The notes beneath the pieces are model-generated. The model was not told the origin of the DNA. It was given only the letters and a program-made list of their open reading frames with translations, and did no database searches. From assembly GCF_003240585.1 (NCBI RefSeq), contig NZ_PCDP01000034.1, positions 61,420-125,419 of the forward strand: 64,000 bases of DNA, given 5' to 3'. Numbering within the stretch: position 1 is the stretch's first letter; the number at the start of each line of letters is the position of its first letter. The position numbers and the translations under genes were made by a program. The DNA comes from Arminella tubonensis. GTDB taxonomy: Bacteria; Pseudomonadota; Alphaproteobacteria; Rhizobiales; Rhizobiaceae. Positions 42,840 to 52,144 of the stretch are shown here, piece after piece.

Positions 42840-44771
42840 CTATGGCTGCCCGAGAGGTTTCGCCTTCCCCGCCTCGCATTCCGGCAGTCGCACAGGTTTG
42901 GCGATTTTCGCAAGCGCCTCGGCCTTGGCGCACGCCGGGAAGCCAGCCAGCGGCATTGTCTCTATGAACCGACCGCGCTCCATTGTGCTTAGGCCGGGTT
43001 CATTGATCATGCTCTCGACAGTCAGGTCCGGGTGCTGCTTGAGAGCTTCTGTAACCGAAGCAGTCGCCTCATCGGTTCGACCCAGTGCCGCGAGCGAGCT
43101 GCTACGGACCACCCAGGTCCACTTTTGGTAGTTGTTAGGCGTCATGCGCTCCAGCATCTTCACCGCGTCCTCATACCGGCCCGCCATAAAATAGGCAGGT
43201 GCGAAGAAGTTGGACGCCCACATCGGATAGTTCGGGTCCAGCCGCATTACCTGATCGACCATTTGAGCGCCGCGTTCGGGTTCACCGAAGCGTGCTGCGA
43301 AGCCGGTATAGAAAGTCAGGATTTCGGACGAACCTGGCGCTAGGCGAAGGGCCGTGTCCAGCTCGGCCTTGGCGCGGCCCATGTCGCCCTTATTAGCAAG
43401 GCTCATGCCGAAAACCGCATGTGCCTCGGCGTCGCTCGGATCAAGCCGCACCGCGTGTTCGGCCACATCGTCGGCCGCCTTGCGGTTGCTCTCTGGATCG
43501 ACGCCAAACAACTCCAATAGTTCATGAGCATGGTAAAGTTCTACCCAGGCACGGGCCAGCCCCGGGTCCAGCTCTTTGGCGCGGTTGAGAAACGTGATGG
43601 CCTCCTCCTCATCGGCTTTGGTGAGTTTTTCAATCTTCTCGCTCCCGAGCAGATAGTAGTCATAGGCATTGAGGTTTTCAGGCCGTTTACGTTTGGCTGC
43701 AGCGCGCCCGGCCTCTTGAATTAGTCCCACTCCGCCGCCGAGGCGGTTGGTGACCTGCTCTGCGATTTCGGTCTGAACGGCGAACACGTCCTCGGCGGGC
43801 CTGTCCCATTTCTCCGACCAAAGATGGTGGCCGGTTTTTGCATCGATCAACTGTGCTGTGATCCGTACCCGGTCCCCCTGCCGCTGGATCGAGCCTTCCA
43901 GTACAAAGCCGACATGGAGCGCACTAGCAACCTGGCGGGCATCCACCGGCTTGTCTTTATAGGCTTCCGTCGAGTTCCGCGCCATCACTTCGAATTCGGG
44001 AAACCGCGCGAGGTCGGTGATGATGTCCTCGGTCAGGCCGTCGGCCAGACGCCCGCTAGCCTCGTCGCCGCCATAATTGTCGAAGGGCAGCACCGCCACC
44101 GACGGCTTGGCGCTCAAAGGTTCAGGCTGCAAGAACCACCATACCCCGCCGCCGGCCAGAGCCAGCGCCACGATCGCCGCCGCAGCCGTCTTGGCCCAGC
44201 GCGGCATCATTCCGAGAAGCGGGCGACGTGCTCGTTTGCCGTCGAGTCTCAGCCGATACATCCGCACCGGGCGGCTGATGTTCTTGACCTGGTGCTCGCC
44301 GGCGAAATCGAGCGGCCAGTCGAGTTTGCCCTGGAGATGATCGTAGGCCGTGCCCGACACCATGACGCCGCCCGGCTCGGCCAACTGCTCCAGCCGCGCG
44401 GCGACATTCACGCCATCACCATAGAGATCGCCATCCACCAAAGCCACATCGCCCAGATTGATCCCGATGCGGAATACGAAGCGCTCAAGCTCCGGTAGGC
44501 CGGCGTTGCACGCCGCCACGGTATTCTGAATCTCCGCGGCGCAGGCAACCGCATCAACCACACTGTCGAAGGCGACGAGCGCGCCGTCGCCCATCAGCTT
44601 GACGACGCTGCCATGGCGCTGGGAGATGGCGGGATTGATCAGGTCGGAGCGGATGGCCTTCAGTCGCTTGATGGTGCCGGCCTCATCGGCCTCCATCGCC
44701 TTCGAGTAGCCTACCATATCCGCCGCTAGGATCGCCAGCAGCTTCCGGTCGAGCGCGGGGATACTCATCAT
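42840..44771 (-). CDS. Class III adenylate/guanylate cyclase with TolB-like and TPR domains
   Basis: A 643-residue protein. The cyclase domain (about residues 8-170) contains LLAILAADMVGYSKAMEADE, GSVVKLMGDGALVAFDSVVD, RIGINLGDVALVDGDLYGDG and VNVAARLEQLAEPGG, so both metal-binding Asp positions and the transition-state Asn/Arg (NVAARL) are present. A membrane segment follows (AKTAAAAIVALALAGGGVWW, about 200-220). After it come a TolB/FlgO-like domain (SVAVLPFDNYGGDEASGRLA) and TPRs (to about residue 620). It should make cyclic AMP from cytosolic ATP. It faces away from the envelope operon and may not be part of its regulon, since no TGTTAC palindrome was seen near its start. Confidence 0.92.
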   Translation of the reverse strand: MMSIPALDRKLLAILAADMVGYSKAMEADEAGTIKRLKAIRSDLINPAISQRHGSVVKLMGDGALVAFDSVVDAVACAAEIQNTVAACNAGLPELERFVFRIGINLGDVALVDGDLYGDGVNVAARLEQLAEPGGVMVSGTAYDHLQGKLDWPLDFAGEHQVKNISRPVRMYRLRLDGKRARRPLLGMMPRWAKTAAAAIVALALAGGGVWWFLQPEPLSAKPSVAVLPFDNYGGDEASGRLADGLTEDIITDLARFPEFEVMARNSTEAYKDKPVDARQVASALHVGFVLEGSIQRQGDRVRITAQLIDAKTGHHLWSEKWDRPAEDVFAVQTEIAEQVTNRLGGGVGLIQEAGRAAAKRKRPENLNAYDYYLLGSEKIEKLTKADEEEAITFLNRAKELDPGLARAWVELYHAHELLELFGVDPESNRKAADDVAEHAVRLDPSDAEAHAVFGMSLANKGDMGRAKAELDTALRLAPGSSEILTFYTGFAARFGEPERGAQMVDQVMRLDPNYPMWASNFFAPAYFMAGRYEDAVKMLERMTPNNYQKWTWVVRSSSLAALGRTDEATASVTEALKQHPDLTVESMINEPGLSTMERGRFIETMPLAGFPACAKAEALAKIAKPVRLPECEAGKAKPLGQP

Positions 44772-45060
44772 CGTGCCCCTGCATGAAAATGCACTATGCC
44801 GGGAATCCTACACCCATCAAAGCACCGCAGCTAGCACACCGTGAAAACGGCATATCTGCTTGGGCGCAAAGCGGCCAAGACCGCCGTCGGCCCCTTCACC
44901 TTTGTTGCCGTTCGAGGTCGATCCGAGGAACGTGCGGTATGTGCTAGAATGCGGCCCGAAGACGGAATGCGACAGACGCACTGCGAGGGGCGGTGTGATC
45001 GTACCGGAATTCGCGCGACCGAGAGCCGACGTTGTGCTCTTGAAAGGGGAGACGAGGACG

Positions 45061-46170
45061 ATGCCGACACCACAGCAACCCAGTCTAATAGTTCGACAGA
45101 AGTCCCCACAGAACATCGAGTTTCCGTTTGCGTCGCTCTCCAATTGGCTAATCCCAACCGACCTGTTCTTCGTGCGAAACCATTTCCCGTCGCCGGACCT
45201 CGATGCGCGAGACTGGAGATTGCGCGTTGGCGGGGCGGTGGAGCGGCCGATCGAACTTGACCTGGACAGCATCAAGGCGATGTGGAGCACGACTTTCACC
45301 GCCGTCGTCGAGTGTGCAGGGAACGGGCGCGTCTACTATGTGCCGCCGAAGGAGGGGTTGCAGTGGCAGAACGGAGCCGTCGGCAATGCCGCGTGGACAG
45401 GTGTTCTTTTGCGCGAGATTTTGGAAATGGCGGGCGTTAAGCGAACCGCACGTGAGGTTCTGCTCGCAGGCGCCGACAGCGGCGTCGTCGACACGAACAA
45501 GAAAACGGCTTCTCCCGGCCCCATCGCTTTTGCGCGCAGTTTACCGCTTGAGAAGGCCATCGCTGACAGCACGATCCTTGCCTATTCGATGAACGAGGAG
45601 CCGTTGACGCGCGATCACGGCTACCCGCTACGCGCGGTCGTGGGTGGCTGGTTCGGCATGGCTTGGGTAAAGTGGATCACGCATATCACGGTTGTGGAGG
45701 AACCGTTCCTTGGCTACTGGCAGGCGCGCGACTATTTCCGTTGGGAGCGCAGCCTCGGGGAACCCAGGCTGGTCCCCCTTGCGGAGATGGAGGTCAAAGC
45801 GCAGATCGCGCGTCCCGTACAGGGGGCGCATCTCATCGCCGGCCAACCGTACCGGATTTTCGGAGCCGCCTGGAGTGGAGAGGCTGTTATCCGGCAGGTG
45901 CAGGTCTGCACCGGAGACGGCAGGGGCTGGCGCGAGGGAAGGCTCCTCGAGACAGAACGTCCCTTTGCATGGCGCTTGTGGGAGTACATGTGGACCCCTG
46001 AAGAAGTGGGGCGATATATACTGCGATGTCGCGCGATCGATGGGGCGGGGTGCGTGCAGCCCGACCTCCAGGGTTCCGACTGCGAGAGCTACGCGGCCAA
46101 TTGGATCGTTCCGGTGGAGGTTACGGTCGTTCCCGAGCCACAGACGTACGAGGAGGAATTCGTGATCTAA
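45061..46170 (+). CDS. Sulfite-oxidase-like molybdopterin enzyme
   Basis: From ATG 45061 a 369-residue protein. The molybdopterin fold has WLIPTDLFFVRNHFPSPDLD, the cofactor Cys in TAVVECAGNGRVYYVPPKEG, HGYPLRAVVGGWFGMAWVKW and VKWITHITVVEEPFLGYWQA. The 'C-AGNGR' and 'YPLRxVVPGWxGxxxVKWL' blocks identify the SUOX/YedY superfamily. The protein has no signal peptide, so it is likely cytoplasmic or lost its leader, unlike MsrP. Substrate not predictable. The longer frame from 44860 lacks a good ribosome site. Confidence 0.85.
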   Translation: MPTPQQPSLIVRQKSPQNIEFPFASLSNWLIPTDLFFVRNHFPSPDLDARDWRLRVGGAVERPIELDLDSIKAMWSTTFTAVVECAGNGRVYYVPPKEGLQWQNGAVGNAAWTGVLLREILEMAGVKRTAREVLLAGADSGVVDTNKKTASPGPIAFARSLPLEKAIADSTILAYSMNEEPLTRDHGYPLRAVVGGWFGMAWVKWITHITVVEEPFLGYWQARDYFRWERSLGEPRLVPLAEMEVKAQIARPVQGAHLIAGQPYRIFGAAWSGEAVIRQVQVCTGDGRGWREGRLLETERPFAWRLWEYMWTPEEVGRYILRCRAIDGAGCVQPDLQGSDCESYAANWIVPVEVTVVPEPQTYEEEFVI

Positions 46171-46638
46171 TCCCCGCATGGGGCGGAATGGCGCCTTTTG
46201 GCGGCGCATTTGAGACCCACGCTTACACGGTCGATCTGGTGGAGTAAGGGGTCAAACCCCAGTCGATAAGCTTGCTGAGCTACAAAATTAATCCACCCCA
46301 CAATGCAGAATGCTTCTCTTCCAGCAACGATGGCATCTAATGGATGACGATCTCTCCGGTGACTGTTGTTGGCACGAGGCAGGAGACCCGAGCTTCCGGG
46401 TGAGCCAATTGCGCTCACTCTGCTTCATTGCCTGAACATTGGACGAGCAGCTGACCTAGGAAGGTTTGACAGCTATCCCTACCTCTTGCAATTGTCGCGT
46501 TACCACGGCAACTCTTCGGCACACTTTGCCACCTTGCTAAACGTGCAGCGCGGAACTAAATTCGGGACTGCTATGAGGAAGTTAGCCGGTTTCGACGGCA
46601 GTCGAGGTGCCAGTTTGCGCTTCAGAGTCCCATGGAAT
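46171..46638. other. Intergenic region holding a direct repeat copy
   Basis: Contains the repeat at 46211-46311. The remainder (46312-46638) shows no gene that I can support. Confidence 0.4.
46211..46311. repeat. Direct repeat, left copy (about 100 bp)
   Basis: Near-identical to 58040-58139, starting TGAGACCCA and ending ATGCAGAAT, with a perfectly shared core TCGATAAGCTTGCTGAGC. Differences: a few substitutions and one indel. The copies face the same way, 11.8 kb apart. Confidence 0.85.
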
Positions 46639-46944
46639 CTAAGCTCGATTTCTTTCATTGAAGGCAATGGTTTCGTGATGTCCGATCACCTCCTCGATAA
46701 TGACGGTCAGAAATTTTTCCGCAAAGTCGGGGTCAAGGCCCGATGATAGTGCGAGCAAACGCAGTCGGTTAACCTGCTCCTTTTCGCGGTCAGGGTCCGT
46801 TGAAGGGAGGCGGGCCGTGGCTTTGAGAGCGCCAACCGCCTTGGTGCACCGAAAGCGCTCGGCCAAAATGTGAACCAGCACTGCATCGATGTTGTCGATC
46901 GAAGCGCGCAAATCGAGCAGCTCCTGAGATAAAGCCGATGTCAT
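46639..46944 (-). CDS. Chorismate mutase (AroQ type)
   Basis: From ATG 46944 (AAAGG 8 nt upstream) 101 residues: MTSALSQELLDLRASIDNID, AVLVHILAERFRCTKAVGAL, KATARLPSTDPDREKEQVNR, DPDFAEKFLTVIIEEVIGHH. The AroQ helices keep the active-site set: the first Arg in LRASID, Arg/Lys in ERFRCTKAVG, and the acidic 'DxxREKxQ' block. It converts chorismate to prephenate for Phe/Tyr synthesis. It stands alone, without pheA fusion. A second, broken copy is at 50066-50335. Confidence 0.9.
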   Translation of the reverse strand: MTSALSQELLDLRASIDNIDAVLVHILAERFRCTKAVGALKATARLPSTDPDREKEQVNRLRLLALSSGLDPDFAEKFLTVIIEEVIGHHETIAFNERNRA

Positions 46945-47131
46945 GATAGATACCTTTACTGATGTGGGTTCTTTGAACGCGGATGAGGAAGCCACATGCG
47001 TTCTACGCAGTTCCTGCATCTAGCGTTCCGGCCGTTCGCCGGGTCGGTGCGTCAGCAATCGTTCGGATGTTCGGTGCTGCGAACCACTGTCAGCCCCTGT
47101 CGTCGGTCATTGGTTGAAATGTCGTTCTTCC

Positions 47132-47311
47132 TCAATTTCCAGAGACGAGCTTCAGTCCGATGACGCCTGCCAAAATGAGAGCGATGCAGAGTATCCTCAA
47201 GGGGTCGGCTGAGTCGCCTAGCACCACTATTCCGAGAATCGCGGTGCCTGCTGCGCCGATACCGGTCCAGACCGCGTAGCCTGTTCCCACAGGCAGTGTC
47301 CGCAGCGAGAG
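47132..47311 (-). pseudogene. SMR exporter C-terminal remnant
   Basis: The minus strand reads [57 protein letters not shown] and a stop at 47132. This is the second half of the intact SMR gene at 50521-50841, almost residue for residue. At 47311 the homology stops and unrelated sequence begins, so the first two helices and catalytic Glu are lost. Confidence 0.85.
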
Positions 47312-47607
47312 TGAGTGTTGGTTTCCACGCGGAACTGAGCCGGTTTTGGCTTTCATTTTGACAGGTGAAATCTTGCCAGGATCGTATTGGCGTGTCGTGA
47401 AAAGGACTCCACTTCGAGCAAGCCGCCGAGGCCCGGGCATGCATCGCAGAACCTCCCGACGCCACAAGCTGATGCAAGAATTATGGTCGCCGAGAAAACG
47501 TCACAAGGTCAAAAGTTGTAAAGCGGCCTACCTTTGGAAGGAGATTGAGAAATCGAGACGAGCAAAGATCTCGCCTGTAAATTCGCTCGTTCGGTCGATG
47601 CACTCGC
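47312..47607. other. Junction sequence at the SMR breakpoint
   Basis: No gene supported. The sequence from the SMR breakpoint (47312 on) contains AACTGAGCCGGTTTTGGCTT and TTTTGACAGGTGAAATC, which looks like an insertion-sequence end, but no transposase is left. Confidence 0.3.
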
Positions 47608-48708
47608 TTACTCGGGGTCGAATAGCTCTTTGAAACGACTAGGCTGGGACCGGAGGTATTGGTTCGGCGCGCGGACCTTTGCGCCAAAATGGGCCGCAGC
47701 ATGCCAAGGCCAGTTCGGGTCGAACAGGATCGTACGAGCGAGGGCGACCATGTCGGCGTCACCCGTTCCGACGATAGCTTCAGCCTGCTCGTAACCGGAG
47801 ATCATTCCGACCGCGACAACGGGGACTTTCACTTCCCGCTTTACTTCACGGGCAAGTGGCACTTGGTAACTCGGGCCTACCGGAATCTTTTGAGCTGGAT
47901 CGAGGCCCCCGGTCGTGACGTGAATGACGTCACAACCCCGTTTTTCAAGTTCCCTCGCGAATGTGATTGTCTGTTCTAGATCGAACCCGCGATCGACCCA
48001 GTCGGTTGCCGAGATTCTGACGGACACCGGCTTCTCCGCTCGGAACGAAGCCCGCACCGATTCGAAGACTTCAAGTGGAAACCGCATACGATTTTCGAGC
48101 GATCCGCCATACTCGTCGCTTCTTTTATTGGAAAGCGGCGAAAGGAATTGATGTAGCAGATATCCATGAGCGGCATGAACCTGGATCAGGTCGATGCCGG
48201 CTTTGTCTGCACGAGCCGCCGCCGTCCCGAATGCATCTCGTATCCGATTTAGCCCGTCTTTATCCAGGGACAACGGTGCGGACTGGTTCTCAGCATATGG
48301 CACCGATGACGGTCCGTAGGTCTGCCATCCAAGCCCATGTGTCGGCGCGAATTGTCTGCCGCCCTTCCACGGTACTTCAGTCGAGGCCTTGCGGCCCGCA
48401 TGACTGAGTTGCAGGGCTATGGGCATGTCCGACCAGCGCCGAATGCTATCGAGTGTTAGGCTCATCGCGGCATAGTTCTGATCGCAATAGAGCCCTAAGT
48501 CCCCATGGGTTATGCGGCCATCTGGGGTTACTGCCGTTGCTTCGATCGTTAGCAGCGCCGCACCTGAAAGGGCAAGCTTCCCCAAGTGAATCAGGTGCCA
48601 CTCGTTCATGCAACCTTCTTCGGCCGAATATTGACACATCGGAGCTATGACGATGCGGTTTGCTAGATGGAGGCTTTTGATCTGTATAGGATGAAAAAGC
48701 TTAGACAT
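47608..48708 (-). CDS. Old yellow enzyme-family NADH:flavin oxidoreductase (YqjM/NamA type)
   Basis: From ATG 48708 (GGAG 8 nt upstream) 366 residues. The flavin-binding barrel has LANRIVIAPMCQYSAEEGCM, ALQLSHAGRKAS, IDLIQVHAAHGYLLHQFLSP, LSNKRSDEYGGSLENRMRFP, DVIHVTTGG and DMVALARTILFDPNW. The MCQYS Cys and the HAAHGYL His pair are those of the NamA/YqjM thermophilic-like class, which reduces alkenes of unsaturated carbonyls and is a xenobiotic-response enzyme. The longer start (TTG 48720) is less likely. Confidence 0.92.
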   Translation of the reverse strand: MSKLFHPIQIKSLHLANRIVIAPMCQYSAEEGCMNEWHLIHLGKLALSGAALLTIEATAVTPDGRITHGDLGLYCDQNYAAMSLTLDSIRRWSDMPIALQLSHAGRKASTEVPWKGGRQFAPTHGLGWQTYGPSSVPYAENQSAPLSLDKDGLNRIRDAFGTAAARADKAGIDLIQVHAAHGYLLHQFLSPLSNKRSDEYGGSLENRMRFPLEVFESVRASFRAEKPVSVRISATDWVDRGFDLEQTITFARELEKRGCDVIHVTTGGLDPAQKIPVGPSYQVPLAREVKREVKVPVVAVGMISGYEQAEAIVGTGDADMVALARTILFDPNWPWHAAAHFGAKVRAPNQYLRSQPSRFKELFDPE

Positions 48709-48756
48709 CTGATGCTCCAACTCGGGTTCCTGCCGCCGACGGATCGTGCGCGTAAA

Positions 48757-48870
48757 CTACGCCGACGCGGGTTGTACCTGGCGGCGTAGCGTGACGGCGA
48801 ACACGATGAGCCCGGTCAACGTGAGGAAAAAACCTGCCCATACAGCCGGAAGCAGTCCGAGCCCGCCAAC
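48757..48870 (-). pseudogene. C-terminal fragment of a membrane transporter
   Basis: The frame reads VGGLGLLPAVWAGFFLTLTG then LIVFAVTLRRQVQPASA and TAG at 48757-48759. One full membrane helix with a basic end is the typical last segment of MFS-type or related drug transporters. The rest of the gene is absent, 5' to 48870. Confidence 0.4.
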
Positions 48871-49113
48871 TATCGAACGCTACACTTGTTAAGTCTATGG
48901 ATTAAATCGTGCCGCATCTGGAGACCTTTTGGAAGGTCCATGATCGATCTTTGGCTCTGGGACATAAATTGTTCCAGTGTTGAGTTGTGCCTACTTCGTA
49001 CCGCAATTTCATGACGTTGTGGTTCAACGGTCGTGATCGCTACCCACCGGAGGGTCGTGGCTCCAGAGCCTCGGGGATACTTGGCCATGACAGTTGCTGA
49101 CCGTGCTGCAAAC

Positions 49114-49990
49114 TCAACCCGCTGCAGGCGACTTTTGACCTCGTCCGGTGTCAATCAACCCAACGACCTCATCTCCCGACAGGAATTTTCTCGACAACAG
49201 TTCGGCAACAACTCTGTGCAGTGCGGGCTCGTTGTCCGCAATCAACTGCTTTGCCCTGGAGTGCTGTTCCCGGAGAATCGCATCAATGCGGTTCCAGAGG
49301 ATCGGATTCCGCACCCGGATCTCCTCCAGCCGGACATCGCTATCGCCTGCTTCGGAGACGAGCGACCGTCCCATCCCCAGCTGGCACTCGAGTTGCGTGG
49401 CGAGATTGGTCGCTGAATGGAGGTCGCTGCTCTCGTTGCCTCCCGCTCCATCCGAAAAGGAACCGTAGACGATCTCCTCCGCGGCGATTCCTCCCATCAG
49501 CATGGCGATCCTGTCGAAATAGTTTGACCGCGTTCTGCGCGAGACGGGTTCAACGTCGAAGTGGGCGCCTCCAAGAGTCCGCCTGCCGCCTTCCGCGAGG
49601 AATGTCTCCTCGATCGAAAGTGCGACCAGGGGAAGGCGGCCAATGAGAACGCCGACCAGCGCATGCGCGGCTTCGTGGACGGCGACGCTTTGCTGGAACT
49701 CCGGCGACAATGTCGTCCTCTCGGGCATGGCTGCAAGGAGGTCCGGCATGGACATAGACCGTCCAGCCCTCCGTGCCGTCCTCCTCGCGTCGCGCGCCAC
49801 CTTTTCGATGTCCGCGCCTGTGAATCCCATCGAGAATTTCACGAACTCGCTGAAGTCGGAGCAGGCAAGTTCGCCGCCGAGATGATGCCGAAGGATGGAG
49901 CGGCGCGCACTTGCATCGGGGAGGGGGATCCGGAGATGGCGGTCCAGACGCCCTGGCCGAAGCAATGCGGGCTCGACTGAGCGATGATGG
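49114..49990 (-). pseudogene. FtsH-like AAA-M41 protease, 5' truncated
   Basis: The surviving frame starts in the AAA second-region-of-homology motif: VEPALLRPGRLDRHLRIPLP, then FVKFSMGFTGADIEKVARDA. A peptidase M41 domain follows with the zinc motif AVHEAAHALVGVLIG (HEAAH) and MLMGGIAAEEIVYG. The Walker A and B parts are missing; the reading stops aligning at about 49990. The 3' end (VIG...) is intact to 49114. It could encode an isolated 283-residue protease domain from 49965, but ATPase function is lost. Confidence 0.75.
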
Positions 49991-50065
49991 GATTTCAGCT
50001 AGTTCAGGCGCAGGAGTACATCTCAAGTACCAGCGCAGCCAGTATATAAGGCGGCAGTACTTTTA

Positions 50066-50335
50066 TGATGTCCGATCACTTCATCGATAACGAAGAACAG
50101 AAATTTTTCCGCAAAGTCGGGGTCGAGTCCGGATGACTACGCGAGTGAGCGCAAGCGGTTCACTTGCTGCTTTTCGCGGTCAAGGTCGGTAGCGGGCAGA
50201 CGCACCTTGGCCTTGAGGGCGCCCCACTGCCTTGGTGCAGCGTAAGCGTTCAGCGAGCATATGGATCAGCACAGCATCGATGTTATCAATCGAAGCTCGC
50301 AGGTCGACCAGTTCCTGAGGTGAATTTGATGTCAT
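50066..50335 (-). pseudogene. Chorismate mutase, second copy (frameshift and stop)
   Basis: ATG 50335 gives MTSNSPQELVDLRASIDNID, AVLIHMLAERLRCTKAVG. Then one inserted base in the run GGCGCCCC shifts the frame (intact copy: AGCGCCAA). The following ALKAKVRLPATDLDREKQQV NRLRSLA meets an in-frame TAG before SSGLDPDFAEKFLF. The 3' half resembles the intact copy at 46639-46944 at nucleotide level. Confidence 0.85.
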
Positions 50336-50520
50336 GATAAATACCTATACTGTTCTTGATGCTTGGGCTGGGACCTGGAAACCCCATAGGGAGCCGTGGC
50401 CTTCCCTGCATCAGGAAGATTTCAGCTGTTCGGGTTGGTGACGTTCATATCCGTTGAATGATTGTTTCCGCGAACCATCGTCAGCGCTTTTCACAGTCCT
50501 CTTTAGAAATACTGCGCCTC

Positions 50521-50841
50521 CTAACTTCCCGAGACGAGCTTCAGTCCGATAACTCCTGCCAAAATGATAGCGATGCAGAGTATCCTCAGGGGGTCGGCTG
50601 AGTCGCCTAGCACCGCTATTCCGAGAATCGCGGTGCCTGCCGCGCCGATACCGGTCCAGACCGCGTAGCCTGTTCCCACCGGCAGTGTCCGCAGCGAGAG
50701 TGAGAGAAGAAAGACACTCGACAAGCCGGCGGCGACCGTCAACAGCGCTGGTATGGGTCGCGTGAAACCTTCGGACCACTTCATGCAGAAGGCGAAAGCA
50801 ATTTCGATTATACCAGCGATGCTAAGGAGTATCCATGCCAT
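50521..50841 (-). CDS. SMR-family exporter (SugE/Gdx-like)
   Basis: From ATG 50841 a 106-residue four-helix protein: [80 protein letters not shown]. The active-site Glu sits in GIIEIAF (Glu 13). GIxE and 'G.[17 protein letters not shown]' belong to the SugE/Gdx subgroup, which exports guanidinium or quaternary ammonium with proton antiport. No ykkC-type guanidine riboswitch was recognised upstream. The truncated duplicate is at 47132-47311. Confidence 0.9.
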   Translation of the reverse strand: MAWILLSIAGIIEIAFAFCMKWSEGFTRPIPALLTVAAGLSSVFLLSLSLRTLPVGTGYAVWTGIGAAGTAILGIAVLGDSADPLRILCIAIILAGVIGLKLVSGS

Positions 50842-51037
50842 GGTAACAGATCCATTGATTAGTTCGCCAAGCGTTGCGCCCGGTCGAGGTTGGCGAGAGC
50901 CTTGTGACGCAAGGCAACCATGGCTGGGGGTCGATTCCCCGACGCTGTGGCCGAGAGACATTCACCAGCCACTCACGGAAAAGTGGGCGCCAAGGGATAG
51001 ACGCGCCTGTGCGCCAAGCGCCCGCGTGTGGCCGATC

Positions 51038-51493
51038 TCAGCTTCTGGCGACAGCGGCCGGGGTCGAGCGGAAGGTAATTCCGAACCGATTGAAGGCGTT
51101 CATCAAGCCGATCGCGTAGGTTAGATCGGCGAGTTCCGTATCGTTGAATTCGCCAGCAGCGGCTTCATAATCTGCATCGGGAACACCGGTTTCGGCGACG
51201 CGAGTTACGGTCTCCGCCCAGGCGAGCGCGACGCGTTCGCGGTGGGTGAATAGTCCACCTGCATCGCGCCACACCGGTACGAGAACGAGTTTTTCGACCG
51301 TAAGGCCGGACTTGAGCAGAGCGCGGGAATGCATATCGATGCAAAACGCACAGCCATTGATCTGCGAAACCCTAAGATAGACAAGATCCACCAGTTCTTT
51401 TGGCAGGCTGCTTTTTTGAAGGGTGAGGTATACCGCGCCGAAAGCCTTGTAACCATCGGGCGAAGCCTTGGCGTAGTCGATACGACTGGTCAT
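51038..51493 (-). CDS. AhpD/carboxymuconolactone-decarboxylase-like protein
   Basis: A 151-residue protein: MTSRIDYAKASPDGYKAFGA, LVDLVYLRVSQINGCAFCID, MHSRALLKSGLTVEKLVLVP, RVALAWAETVTRVAETGVPD. The CAFC-xxH redox motif (GCAFCIDMH) and following DxxHSRAL helix are the AhpD core. Members reduce peroxiredoxins or act on organic peroxides; some are annotated alkylhydroperoxidase. No AhpC is nearby. Confidence 0.88.
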   Translation of the reverse strand: MTSRIDYAKASPDGYKAFGAVYLTLQKSSLPKELVDLVYLRVSQINGCAFCIDMHSRALLKSGLTVEKLVLVPVWRDAGGLFTHRERVALAWAETVTRVAETGVPDADYEAAAGEFNDTELADLTYAIGLMNAFNRFGITFRSTPAAVARS

Positions 51494-51607
51494 GACGAAT
51501 CCTCTTATTGCTGGTTGAGGACTCTATCGTGCCGCATCTTGGCATAGCTGAGGAGGGGCAAGATTTGTCTTGTCTATTGGGCCATAGTTTTCTCTTGCGA
51601 GCGAGTA

Positions 51608-52144
51608 TCAATCGCGCTCGGCTGCCCGTCCCAAGGCCTTCTCCAAGATCACAAGCGCAAGATCGTTTCGAAGTGGTGTGCCGACCGACGGGTCTTCGTA
51701 AGGGAATGGGACGGTCTGCCCCGTGCGATTATAGCCCCTGCGCTCGTACCATGCGATAAGGGACGCACGTTGAGCGATGACAGAAAGTTGGATCAACTTC
51801 GCTCCGTGCTCGCGAGCGAATGCCTCAGCATTCAGCATGATCTTCTTGCCGAGATTCCCCAACTGGTTCGACGGATCAACGGCAAGCATTGAGAGATACC
51901 ATAGTCCGCTGGCCCTTTTCTCAAGAGCAACGTTTCCGATCGGGCGTCCGCTTTCTCTCGTCACCAACAGCACGGTTTCCGAGCTGGCTGCCATTTGCGT
52001 CAAGGCTGCCAGATTGGTCCGCTGTCCCGAAAGCAGTTCGGCTTCGTTCGTCCAGCCGGATGGCTTTGCCACTCCGCGGTAGGCATTGTTCACGATTTCG
52101 ACCACGCGGGGATAATCTTGCGGCCGAGCAACTTCGAGGTTCAT
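51608..52144 (-). CDS. GNAT-family N-acetyltransferase
   Basis: From ATG 52144 (AAAGGA upstream) 178 residues: MNLEVARPQDYPRVVEIVNN, VLLVTRESGRPIGNVALEKR, LWYLSMLAVDPSNQLGNLGK, QLSVIAQRASLIAWYERRGY. The acetyl-CoA site is degenerate: 'QLGNLGKKIM' replaces Q/RxxGxG/A. The VDPSNQ...K and 'WYERRGYNRTG' blocks still make the fold clear. Substrate unknown. It lies between AhpD-like and azoreductase genes. Confidence 0.8.
   Translation of the reverse strand: MNLEVARPQDYPRVVEIVNNAYRGVAKPSGWTNEAELLSGQRTNLAALTQMAASSETVLLVTRESGRPIGNVALEKRASGLWYLSMLAVDPSNQLGNLGKKIMLNAEAFAREHGAKLIQLSVIAQRASLIAWYERRGYNRTGQTVPFPYEDPSVGTPLRNDLALVILEKALGRAAERD

Noticed and set aside
50880..50960. tRNA-like sequence near the SMR gene (GCCTT-GTGACGC-AAGGC and a GGGG-GTCGATT-CCCC arm)
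   Set aside because: An anticodon-arm-like and a T-arm-like hairpin occur, but no matching acceptor stem or D arm could be built, and the T loop lacks TTC.
50842..51037. Guanidine (ykkC-type) riboswitch upstream of the SMR gene
   Set aside because: Neither the ykkC core nor paired ACGR hairpins could be identified on the minus strand.
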